Positions 26,657-35,064 of a stretch of 64,000 nt of DNA are shown piece by piece. Source of the stretch: JACQFK01 sp964619955 (GTDB taxonomy: Bacteria > Planctomycetota > MHYJ01 > JACPRB01); contig CAZUJF010000029.1 in the NCBI GenBank assembly GCA_964619955.1, forward strand, positions 1 to 64,000, read 5' to 3'. Within the stretch, counting starts at the first letter, position 1, and each line of letters starts with the position of its first letter. Under the pieces are notes generated by a model. The model worked only from the letters and a program-made list of their open reading frames with translations. It was not told the DNA's origin and did no database searches. The translations under genes were made by a program, and so were the position numbers.

Positions 26657-27715
26657 TTAAGGGGGGAGCCCAAGTACGAAAGAGGTCGTCTTGCCCGAAG
26701 GATCCACCGTGGAAACCTGGAGCTGGGTCCCGTCGATGCGGACGGATCTGAACAGCCGTTCCTCCGCGATCCAGGTGCCCGCAGGCGGGGCCGCCGGGAT
26801 TCCCTCGCCCGTCGCGGATCGCCACTCCGGCCGCCAGGGGCCGTGGCTCGGGGCTGCCGGATGAAAGCGCAGCTGTAGTGCATCGCCTTGAGGCAGGGTG
26901 ACGACGTCCTCCAGCTCGATGCGTTCTCCGGCGGCTGCTTCGATCTTGACGGGGGTTTGGGTTCCGGTGGCGACATCCAGCCAGATCGCCGAGAACACCG
27001 GTGCGGGCTCTTGACCGAGCACGAGCAGGACTTTCCCGCTGTTCGTCAGGCGGCCCTCGAGGAGGATCCGGCGTTCGATCCCCCGGTCGGCCTTCAGGCT
27101 TGCCACGATTTCCAGGGAAGGGAACTGCTGCAGCTGAAAGGTTCCCCGCGGGTGCTCGGAGATTCCCAAGGAACCATCAGGAGACACGCGCAAAGCCGGC
27201 TTCGGGGTGTCTCTTGAGAGGATCTTCGGCCCGCCCGCGCCCAGTTCCCAGCAGTTCAGCATGTATCCGGAGACGCCGTCCCCATTCACCACGGCGACCA
27301 CCGGGGGAGACGCTGTCCCGACGATCCAGCATTCCACCCGCGCCATCTGGCAGACTCCGTGGGGTGTTAGATCGCAAACCTTCGTGGTGCGGACAGGCGC
27401 CGCCGGGCCTTCCGTCCATGAGAGCAGCTGCAGCTCATGCTGCAGGAAGTACTCGCAGCTGGGACCGCCGGGTTTCAGAGGCGCGCGATGCTTGAGTTCC
27501 GCGAGCATGACGAATCCGTTCCCGCTTCGGCGGAAGGTCTGGGGGAGGAATCGGGTTTCTGGAGAGGTGGGATGCTCCAGAGGCGGACTCTGATGAGAAT
27601 TGTTCCCTCGCGCGGCCCAGCCGAGCGTGACGAGGATGCCCACGCCCCCGAGCAGCAGCACCCCCAGGAACAGTCGAGGGCTCCTGATCGGAGCGGCCGG
27701 TTCTGGATTCGGCAT
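26657..27715 (-). CDS. Membrane-anchored protein of unknown function, probably beta-propeller-like
   Basis: A 352-aa protein. ATG 27715 was chosen because it gives a normal N-terminal anchor (LFLGVLLLGGVGILVTLGW) and lies 7 bases after a TATAGT box; an open frame extends upstream but overlaps the SEC-C gene. The extracytoplasmic part is beta-rich with repeated short strands and could be an incomplete propeller (GFVMLAELKHRAPL, LRVSPDGSLGISEH). No catalytic motif is seen. It follows the SEC-C gene by 35 bases. Confidence 0.65.
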   Translation of the reverse strand: MPNPEPAAPIRSPRLFLGVLLLGGVGILVTLGWAARGNNSHQSPPLEHPTSPETRFLPQTFRRSGNGFVMLAELKHRAPLKPGGPSCEYFLQHELQLLSWTEGPAAPVRTTKVCDLTPHGVCQMARVECWIVGTASPPVVAVVNGDGVSGYMLNCWELGAGGPKILSRDTPKPALRVSPDGSLGISEHPRGTFQLQQFPSLEIVASLKADRGIERRILLEGRLTNSGKVLLVLGQEPAPVFSAIWLDVATGTQTPVKIEAAAGERIELEDVVTLPQGDALQLRFHPAAPSHGPWRPEWRSATGEGIPAAPPAGTWIAEERLFRSVRIDGTQLQVSTVDPSGKTTSFVLGLPP

Positions 27716-27750
27716 CGATTGAACTATACCCTGAACGGGGGCTGGTCCGC

Positions 27751-28190
<440 letters not shown>

Positions 28191-28194
<4 letters not shown>

Positions 28195-29159
28195 CCGGCG
28201 TCCGAAGTCTCGGCGGGGCCGGCGCTCGCGGCGATGTCCTCCTGCTTCACGTTCCCGACGTTGAAGCGCGCGGCGCGTTTGACGATGTCGTCGAGCGCCT
28301 CGTCGAAGGGCGGCAGCGTCTTCATGAAACGTAGCGGATTCACGCGCGCCACGACGAACGCCTTGAGGTAGGGGCTCTTGAAACCCTTCTCCTGGAGCGC
28401 CTTCACCGCGGCGGCGACGTGGACGTCGAGCTCGACGAGTTTCGCGGCGCGGGCTTCGCGCGTCTTGAGGGCGCTTTTCAGCGGCGTCTCGAGCCAGCCG
28501 TCGACGCGTTTGAGGATGGGCTGATACGCGCCGCCCGAGAAGCGGCCGTTCTGCTCGTAGCAGATGCCGAGCGTCGCGAACGCGGGTTCCTCGAACTCGA
28601 GGGCGAAGCCGCTCTCCACGGGGCCGTCGCCGCCCGTCGCGACCATCGCGCGGTACATGCGGGTCACCTCGATCGACTTCTCGCGCAGGTTGTGCGCCTT
28701 CTCGATGTTGAGCGCGAGGATCTTGTACTGGATCTCGGGGTCGGGGAGCACGAGCGCCGTGATCGACTTCGCCCCGAGGCGGGACATCGACTCCAGCCGG
28801 TGCCGTCCGTTCGGGGTCCAGAACTCGTCGCCCACGTTCACCGCGATGATGGGATCGAGGAAGCGGCCGATCTTGCCGATCGTGTCGGTGAGCCGCTTCG
28901 CGTGGGAGTCGGAGAGGTCGCGCTGGAAGGGGGTGGGTTTGACCTTGTCGAGGGGCAGGATCGCGAAGAGCGTCGCCTGGCCGCCGAGGGGTTCGCGGTA
29001 GGCGGCGAGCACGGCGCCGCCGAGGGCCGCGACTTTGGCGGAGAGCTCCGGCAGTTCGGCGCCGCGGCAGTCGGCGGGGGCGAGGCCCTTGGAGCCGGGC
29101 TCGGCGCGTTTCTTGGTGCGGGGTTTGGCGGGGCTCTTCTTGGGGGTCTTAGGGGGCAT
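28191..29159 (-). CDS. ParB/Srx-fold protein
   Basis: A 322-aa protein. After a Lys/Pro-rich tail (residues 1-25), a ParB N-terminal-like domain covers about 65-160; the conserved block is WTPNGRHRLESMSRLG, the arginine-rich box of ParB/sulfiredoxin folds that bind CTP or ATP. The C-terminal half is helical. No helix-turn-helix or chromosome-partition neighbour (parA, parS) is seen, so this is not the housekeeping ParB. TATAAT lies 8 bases before ATG 29159 and there is no Shine-Dalgarno. It is coupled to a SEC-C gene. Confidence 0.82.
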
Positions 29160-29211
29160 GGAGGGGGATTATAACAAGGGCGGGGTACCCTCGCGTCCGG
29201 TCTTCCGTCGT

Positions 29212-29769
29212 TCAGGCCGCCGTCCTGCCTCGTACCCTTTCCGGAAGGCGCCGCACAAGCTCCGCGTCGCTCCGGTGCTTGGGATGTCCGGAGGCGCGTC
29301 GATCGAGGAACGCCATGATCTTGAGGAGCGCAAATCCGGCGATGCTGACGCAGCGGACGGCCAGGGTCGCGTCGACTGCGGAGAGGACGGTCCAGGTGCA
29401 GGCCTCTTCGAATCCCACGACGCCCATGATCGTCCGGGAGACGGGCCAGCAGAGTTCCCCATCCCGGGCGATCCGGGGGCCGTAGGGGATGAGATCCACC
29501 ATGCTCTTGCCCAAGTGCAGGCGATGCTCGATCCGGGGGTCGGTCGCCAACCCGCGAGCGACGAGGTTTTCCTTGAGCCGGGTGAACTCAGCCCAGTCGG
29601 CAAGATCCAGGGCGAAGTCTGCATCCAGCGTGCCCCGGGTCGGCCCCAGATCCGGCTCCTCCGCGGCCGCCAGCTGGGAAGCCAGGGCTCCCACGAGCAC
29701 CGCTTCAAGCTTCAGATCCTCCGCCGCGCCCAGCACGGCCTGGATCGCCTGGCGAAGTTCAGGGTTCAC
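29212..29769 (-). CDS. Nucleotidyltransferase, AbiEii-type toxin candidate
   Basis: A 185-aa nucleotidyltransferase with VGALASQLAA and the metal site TLDADFALDL. It starts 11 bases inside the end of the upstream AbiEi-like gene, so the two are coupled. In type IV AbiE systems the abiEi-encoded antitoxin represses the operon through its winged helix and AbiEii is a tRNA-modifying nucleotidyltransferase toxin. Gene order and overlap fit that model. Toxicity is not established by the sequence alone. Confidence 0.75.
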   Translation of the reverse strand: MNPELRQAIQAVLGAAEDLKLEAVLVGALASQLAAAEEPDLGPTRGTLDADFALDLADWAEFTRLKENLVARGLATDPRIEHRLHLGKSMVDLIPYGPRIARDGELCWPVSRTIMGVVGFEEACTWTVLSAVDATLAVRCVSIAGFALLKIMAFLDRRASGHPKHRSDAELVRRLPERVRGRTAA

Positions 29770-30844
29770 GTCCGGCTTCCTTGAGGTGTTTGTCGAAGAT
29801 CATCCGGGCCGCCTCGAGTTCCCGCGGGCGGCCGTTGTTCAGCAGTTCGGCATAGATCAGCAGGGGCGTGGCCTTCCGTCCGGCGGGGTCGGCGGGATCC
29901 TGGGCGCCGGGTCCGAAATGCTCCAGAAGCGTGAGATTCCCGCCGTCGGGATCCGGGAGCATGCGCTCGCGTTCCAGCAGGCTGCGCGTCCGCTCGTCGA
30001 CGAACAGGGTGACGCTGTCGGCGCTCAGGTACCCCGTCGCTTCTTCGGCCGCAAGCCCGCCCGTCAGCGTCATCCCGGCTCCCGCGGGTTTCAGCACCTT
30101 CCTGAGGCGTTCGTGAAGCCGGCGGGGATCTTTCAGTTCATGACGGTACGTCGCGAGGAAGCAGGCGGGTCGGAGTTTGAGGGCGTAGCCGCGGACAAAG
30201 AGTTCGAGCAGCTCGGGCTTCCTCTGGAGCTCCCGGAAATCCTTCCGGGTCTGAACGAGATAGCCCGCCTGCTGCAGTTCGCGCATCACGACGGCGACGG
30301 TTCCCAGCGCCACGCCCGCCCCGTGGGCGATTTCGCGGTACGGGGCGTTCACGGCCGGGGCATGCGCCAGCAGCTGATGCAGGACCTTGAGGCCGGTCGG
30401 CTCCAGGAGGCGTCCCCGCTCCGCCTGCGGCCTCCGCTCGGGCGTGCGTCCCCGGACGTCGACCAGGAGGCCCTGTTCCGCCAGGTCGAGGTGGATATTC
30501 CCGACGGCATCGGCATAGAAGATCCCGGCCTCCCGGAGCAGGGCCCCCATCTCATCGGGGATCCAGGGGGCCCAGAGGGTCAGGTGTCCCGCCTGTTTTT
30601 TCGTCCGCCGTGCCGTTCGGGCGATGAGATGGTGGATCTGCGCGCGCGCGATGCGCGCCACGTTCTTTTGTTCGACGAGGAGCCGCACGGGGGGCGTTCC
30701 CCTGAGCGTGACTTTCCAGTCGTACGCGGCCTCCGGGGGGGCGGGCCGGGGGGTTCCCGGCGCCCGCCGCCGGGGCAGGCAGCGCCGCAGCTGGAGGAGG
30801 CAGGCCTCCCTCAGGCGTGCGTACTCGTTAGGTCTAGTGTTCAT
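29759..30844 (-). CDS. AbiEi-type antitoxin / transcriptional regulator
   Basis: A 361-aa protein. A winged helix around residues 160-205 (REIAHGAGVALGTVAVVMRE) follows an N-terminal region, and the C-terminal part (about 220-360) resembles the AbiEi antitoxin domain (GGLAAEEATGYLSADSVTLF). The start is ATG 30844, which lies inside a 17-bp perfect palindrome next to a TTGACT-16-TATACT promoter. This arrangement fits an autorepressor whose operator covers the transcription and translation starts. It overlaps the toxin gene by 11 bases. Confidence 0.75.
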   Translation of the reverse strand: MNTRPNEYARLREACLLQLRRCLPRRRAPGTPRPAPPEAAYDWKVTLRGTPPVRLLVEQKNVARIARAQIHHLIARTARRTKKQAGHLTLWAPWIPDEMGALLREAGIFYADAVGNIHLDLAEQGLLVDVRGRTPERRPQAERGRLLEPTGLKVLHQLLAHAPAVNAPYREIAHGAGVALGTVAVVMRELQQAGYLVQTRKDFRELQRKPELLELFVRGYALKLRPACFLATYRHELKDPRRLHERLRKVLKPAGAGMTLTGGLAAEEATGYLSADSVTLFVDERTRSLLERERMLPDPDGGNLTLLEHFGPGAQDPADPAGRKATPLLIYAELLNNGRPRELEAARMIFDKHLKEAGREP

Positions 30845-30883
30845 TGTCAATGAACAGTATATTATACAGAACACAAGAGTCAA
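30839..30883 (-). promoter_or_regulatory. Promoter and palindromic operator of the AbiE-like operon
   Basis: On the minus strand TTGACT (30883-30878) and TATACT (30861-30856) are 16 bases apart. Immediately downstream lies a perfect palindrome with 8-base arms, GTTCATTG (30839-30846) and CAATGAAC (30848-30855), around a single base. The start codon 30844-30842 is inside it. The expected transcription start would leave a leader of only a few bases. Confidence 0.7.
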
Positions 30884-30998
30884 GGCGCGGATATCCCCGG
30901 CACGGGCAGGGGAGCAATGGGCGATCCGGGACCCTCCCCCGGCTTATCCATCCCGCTCCTGCGGACATCGGACGGGGTAGACTTCTACGAGCAGTCCG

Positions 30999-31712
30999 AT
31001 GGTTCCCTTGACCGACACCCGCAGCCCCGAGAGTGGGCCGCGGCATGGGTTTGCCGCTCTCGTTGCGCTGCTCCCCTGCGCCCTCGCCCCGTGTGCCATG
31101 GGGGTCCTGGGCTACGGTGCTTATCTGCGATCCCTCTCCCTCGTCTTTTTTCCGCTCCTCGTCACTTTCAGCTGGATCACGTTTTCCTTCCTTCGTTCCA
31201 GGGGAAGGCTCATGGGTCGCCGGAAGCTGGGGAGCCGTCCGGAAGTCCCGATGATCCGCGTTGCCCAACCATGGGGCATTCTCTCGGCATTCCTGCTCAG
31301 CGCAGGCCTGTCCTGGTTCGCGGGAATACAAATTCGGGACTGGCGTTGCGAATCCATCTGCAGGAAGGCTCAGCCCCTCATCGACTTGCTTGAGAAGCAC
31401 CGAACGGAGCACGGCTCGTACCCCGCGACGCTACAGGACCTCCTTGGATTCGGGGCCTGGGAGGAGCGGTCCGGGTTCAGCGTCCGGCAGGGCAGGTATC
31501 TGAGATCCGAACTCGATGTGGCGGGGATGGAGGGCGCGGATCTGACGCTGTACCTGACACCCTTGGATTACCTGTGCATCGTCCCCTTGGAACAGAAGCT
31601 TCCGATGAGCATCACGCGCTTCCACATCCTCCGAAGGGACTCCGAGTCCCCCCGATGGACGAGGGACTTCATGATCTGGTCCTTCTCAAGCCGCCGGGAC
31701 GACGCCTTTTGA
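30999..31712 (+). CDS. Membrane protein with pilin-like motif
   Basis: A 237-aa protein with two or three N-terminal membrane segments (about residues 17-65 and 93-110). After the last one is a stretch like the post-helix region of pseudopilins (AQPLIDLLEKHRTEHGSYP), a pattern seen in many proteins with a globular domain after one TM helix. TAGACT occurs 15 bases before ATG 30999. I do not recognise a specific family. Confidence 0.6.
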   Translation: MVPLTDTRSPESGPRHGFAALVALLPCALAPCAMGVLGYGAYLRSLSLVFFPLLVTFSWITFSFLRSRGRLMGRRKLGSRPEVPMIRVAQPWGILSAFLLSAGLSWFAGIQIRDWRCESICRKAQPLIDLLEKHRTEHGSYPATLQDLLGFGAWEERSGFSVRQGRYLRSELDVAGMEGADLTLYLTPLDYLCIVPLEQKLPMSITRFHILRRDSESPRWTRDFMIWSFSSRRDDAF

Positions 31713-31790
31713 GGAAAGCCGGAAGGGGCTGGGCCCGATTTCCCCTTGGAGGCACGGCGGCCCGGGGCATGGAGGGGGATCAAAACAAGC

Positions 31791-33092
31791 TCAGGGGGAG
31801 CGCACTTCCAGTCGCACGGAGGGAGGGTCTCCTCCGTGGGTCACCCGGTAGTCGAGCCAGGCGCAGGGGAATTCCAGGGTCGTCCCGAGTTCCGAGTCCG
31901 CCGGGCCCCCGAGGCGGGCTTCGGAAAGCTCCGGCACGAACCGGTCGAACAGACTTCGGAGGGAGAGGTCCGCGTGCTGGGAGGATTTCACGAAATCCGG
32001 ATCGGGTCCTCCTCCCCCGAACTCCAGGAGGGAGGCGTCGAAGCCCAATTGTCGGTACAGCCCGGTTTGAGCTCGTTTGAAGCCGATGGGGGAGACGGAG
32101 TCCTTCACGGAGTTGACGCAGCGGATCCGACAGTCTTTCCGGGACGCTGCGGCGACGGCGAGGAGGTGGGGGACCTGGGCGGCGTCGCGGATCTGCTCCC
32201 GTGCGGGACCGAAGTAGTCCTTCGCGAAGACGTTAGCATGGGTCCAGGCGCCGGCGACGTTGCAGTCCAGGATCAGGTTTCCGCTGGTCTTGGTGAACTC
32301 GGATCCGATGCCCAGGAAGTACCGGTTGGCCTGGGTGTAGCCCGAGTTGTCGAGGATCGCGGAAAACGTGTTGGGGGCGAACTTGAAGAGCAGGTGGGCC
32401 AGGTAGCCCCCGTGGGACGACCCGAAGAGGATGACTCTGGAGCGGTCGAAGGGAAAGCCTTCCCGCTTCAGGTGGTCGAGCACGTGGAGGTGGTCTAGGG
32501 CCTGGATGACCCCGAAGTTCTGGACGGTGCCGTCGGCGGGACGCAACGTTGCCTTCAACCTCAGCGGGGCACGGAGTTTGGGGCCGATGTCCTGGATGAG
32601 GCGCAGGGCGTTGTTCCCGGTCACGGGTTCGTGGATGCCGAGCCGGCAGAGCAGGCCCTGGAGCGCGAGCGCCGACTCGTCCGGAAATTCGTAGGTCGCC
32701 CCCGTCTCCGGGCGGGATCGGAAGCAATGGTACTCGACGCTTACGACGGCGAATCCATGGGCGTCCGCGATGTGGGCACGCAGTTTCCGGTCGTACCCCA
32801 GGTTGCCGTCGGCTCCGAACCCGTGGATCACGAAGACGAGGCCTCGGGGGTCTTTCGGCGGGAGGGTCCAATGGAAGGTCAGCGGGTTTGGACGTGGCGT
32901 TCCGAGTTCGACGTCCGGAGCGCCGGGAATCGTGGCGGTGCCGGAGGGGCTGAAGGCGTTCAAACCGGCTTCATGGTAACACGGGGACAAAGCGGGAAGG
33001 CGCGGAAACCCATCGACTCCGCTGGCTGCATTTTCCCATGGGCGGCGAGCTTCTTCGTGCGCACGGGGTTTGGGGACCTCGAGGGAGGTCAT
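31791..33092 (-). CDS. DUF2920-like alpha/beta hydrolase
   Basis: A 433-aa protein with a central hydrolase core: LVFVIHGFGADGNLGYD for the oxyanion strand and ILFGSSHGGYLAHLL with a GxSxGG nucleophile elbow. The residues NSGYTQANRYFLGIGSEF resemble the DUF2920 family known from Campylobacter surface-glycan loci. ATG 33092 was chosen; further upstream ATG 33125 would run into the divergent gene. No signal peptide is evident. TACCAT lies 12 bases before the start. The substrate is unknown. Confidence 0.7.
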   Translation of the reverse strand: MTSLEVPKPRAHEEARRPWENAASGVDGFPRLPALSPCYHEAGLNAFSPSGTATIPGAPDVELGTPRPNPLTFHWTLPPKDPRGLVFVIHGFGADGNLGYDRKLRAHIADAHGFAVVSVEYHCFRSRPETGATYEFPDESALALQGLLCRLGIHEPVTGNNALRLIQDIGPKLRAPLRLKATLRPADGTVQNFGVIQALDHLHVLDHLKREGFPFDRSRVILFGSSHGGYLAHLLFKFAPNTFSAILDNSGYTQANRYFLGIGSEFTKTSGNLILDCNVAGAWTHANVFAKDYFGPAREQIRDAAQVPHLLAVAAASRKDCRIRCVNSVKDSVSPIGFKRAQTGLYRQLGFDASLLEFGGGGPDPDFVKSSQHADLSLRSLFDRFVPELSEARLGGPADSELGTTLEFPCAWLDYRVTHGGDPPSVRLEVRSP

Positions 33093-33123
33093 CCCACGCC
33101 CGGGATGGTATGATTCCGCTCCC

Positions 33124-34455
33124 ATGGACGAGCCCGCGCGCCCGGCCCTTCCGCCCCCCGCCAAGATCCATTTCCACCTGATCCTGCCGGTCATCTACCT
33201 CGTGGTGGTCGCGGCCCCGCTCGGCTGGATCCTGGCCCTGATCAACGTGCTCAAGGGCACGCTCGATCCGGCCCAGCGGCGCTGGACGCAGGCCCTCGTG
33301 GCGCTCGTCGTGCTGGACACGGTCGTGCTGCTCGGCGGCATGGGCCTCCTCCAGCAGCGGCAGCAGGTCTTCGGCCCCGGACTCCAGACGAACTTCGAGT
33401 CGGAACGCCCGACCGGGCTGCAGTTCCCGCCGGACAGCGGCCTCACGAAGCTCAGCGGCGTCGCCCCCGGCTCCCTCGCGGCGACGGCGGGCTTCCAGGC
33501 CGGCGACGAGATCGTCGCCATCGACGGCCAGGGCATCGAAGGCCTCATGGATCTCTATTACCTGCTGCTCGCCGGGGACTCCGGCACGAGCCGCACGCTG
33601 AAAGTCGACCGCGGCGGCACGCTGCTCGAACTCCAGCTCACCCCTCCGGGACGGAGCCGCGAGAAACTGGGACTGTTTCAGACGGTGCCGGGACAGGACC
33701 TTCCGAGCCCCCTCGATGCGATGCTGCCGTTCCTTCCCGCCGCCCTGGTGGGGCTGGCGGCCTGGGGCTGGTCGCGCGCCCGGCAGGCCCCGCGGCTCCC
33801 GATCTGGCGCGGCGTCCTGGCCGTGCTCCTGCTGGCGACGCTCATCGGCGCGGGTGGTATCTGGGCGCAGGGCGTGGCGACCGGCGGCGCGAGCGCGGGC
33901 GGCGTCCTGCTCTCGCTTCTGGCCCAGCACCTCTGTCTCGCGAGCCTCTCCTGCGGGCTGCTGCTCTACCAGCCTCCGGAGGGGCCGACCCCGCCGCCCC
34001 AGCCGGCAGGCCCCGTCGTCCGGCAGGGGATCTTCTATCTCCTGTCCGGCATCCCCCGCGTGGCCGTCCTCGTGCTCGCGGGTCAGGCCTTCCTGTTCAG
34101 GAGTTCCGGCGCGGGACAGGATCCGCTGGCCTCGCTGGCCCAGGCCGATCTGGGGGGCTTCGGCGCGCTGCTCTTCCTCCTCCCCGTGGTGTTCCTCGGG
34201 CCGCTCGGCGAGGAACTGCTCTTCCGGGGCTATCTGCTGCCGCGCCTCGCCCGGCAGCTCGGCGCCGTCCCGGCCCTGCTCCTGAGTTCGGCCGTCTTCG
34301 CCCTCCTGCATCCGCACTACTCCGCGCAGATGTTGCTGATCTTCTTCTTCGGCCTGATCCTGGGCTGGGCGCGGCTTCGCTCGGGCGGCCTCAAGGCCCC
34401 GCTGCTCCTCCACATGGGCCTGAACGCCTTTTCAGCCTTCATGCTGCTGGGATAG
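33124..34455 (+). CDS. CPBP-family intramembrane protease with PDZ domain
   Basis: A 443-aa membrane protein. An N-terminal membrane pair is followed by a PDZ domain (about 110-185, GSLAATAGFQAGDEIVAIDG). The C-terminal half has several membrane helices with the CPBP/ABI motifs EELLFRGYLLPRL and FALLHPHY, which supply the metal-binding Glu and His residues. TATGAT lies 9 bases before ATG 33124, back to back with the promoter of the divergent hydrolase. CPBP proteases process prenylated or membrane substrates; the PDZ fusion suggests a regulated-proteolysis role. Followed by an ECF sigma gene. Confidence 0.88.
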   Translation: MDEPARPALPPPAKIHFHLILPVIYLVVVAAPLGWILALINVLKGTLDPAQRRWTQALVALVVLDTVVLLGGMGLLQQRQQVFGPGLQTNFESERPTGLQFPPDSGLTKLSGVAPGSLAATAGFQAGDEIVAIDGQGIEGLMDLYYLLLAGDSGTSRTLKVDRGGTLLELQLTPPGRSREKLGLFQTVPGQDLPSPLDAMLPFLPAALVGLAAWGWSRARQAPRLPIWRGVLAVLLLATLIGAGGIWAQGVATGGASAGGVLLSLLAQHLCLASLSCGLLLYQPPEGPTPPPQPAGPVVRQGIFYLLSGIPRVAVLVLAGQAFLFRSSGAGQDPLASLAQADLGGFGALLFLLPVVFLGPLGEELLFRGYLLPRLARQLGAVPALLLSSAVFALLHPHYSAQMLLIFFFGLILGWARLRSGGLKAPLLLHMGLNAFSAFMLLG

Positions 34456-34506
34456 AAAATACATAAAGGATGTTAGATCCGGGGGTCCCGGGGTTAGGAA
34501 GGGGAC

Positions 34507-35064
34507 ATGGACGAGCGTGAACTCATCCGCCGGGCGCGCAAGGGCGACCGGGAGGCCTTCGGCGAGCTGGTGCGTCTCTACCAGGCGCGGCTCCGGGCCT
34601 ATGTGGCGCGTTATGTCGCGCGGCCCGAGGACGTCTTCGACATCGTCCAGGACGGCCTGCTCGACGCGATGGAGCATCTCGACCGCTTCGACGAGTCGAA
34701 GGAGATCGGCCCCTGGCTGCGCGCGATCTGCCGCAACCGGATGCTGAACCACTTCCGCTCGCGCAAGGTCCGCCAGAACGCCGCGCAGCAGCTGCTGGGC
34801 GAGGCGATCGAGGAGACCTGGGGGGCGATGGAGGACGACCTGGGCGACGGCGCCGAGCGCGTGGCCGCGCTCAAGGTCTGCATCGACGAGCTGGAAAAGT
34901 CCCAGCGCGAGCTGATCCACATGCGCTACCGGCGCGAGGTGCCTCTGAACGAGCTGGCGCGGAAGATGGGACGGAGCGCGGCGGCGCTGTCCATGTCCCT
35001 CTTCCGCCTGCGGAGCATCCTCGAGAAATGCGTGGAACGCCGCCTCTCCCCGGAGCAGACATGA
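34507..35064 (+). CDS. ECF RNA polymerase sigma factor
   Basis: A 185-aa sigma factor with sigma-2 (about 10-80, FDIVQDGLLDAMEHLDRFDE) and sigma-4 (about 125-180, LNELARKMGRSAAALSMSLF). SD-like GGAAGGGG precedes ATG 34507. Its TGA overlaps the ATG of the next gene, which encodes a FecR-domain membrane protein with an anti-sigma-like N-terminus. That pairing is a standard sigma/anti-sigma cassette in planctomycetes. The regulon is unknown. Confidence 0.95.
   Translation: MDERELIRRARKGDREAFGELVRLYQARLRAYVARYVARPEDVFDIVQDGLLDAMEHLDRFDESKEIGPWLRAICRNRMLNHFRSRKVRQNAAQQLLGEAIEETWGAMEDDLGDGAERVAALKVCIDELEKSQRELIHMRYRREVPLNELARKMGRSAAALSMSLFRLRSILEKCVERRLSPEQT

Noticed and set aside
29156..31790. 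Near-repeat GGGGCATGGAGGGGGAT at 29155-29170 and 31766-31781
   Set aside because: The match is about 20 bases with differences just after it. In GC-rich DNA of this length it is close to what chance allows, and the second copy is not near a start codon of a similar gene.
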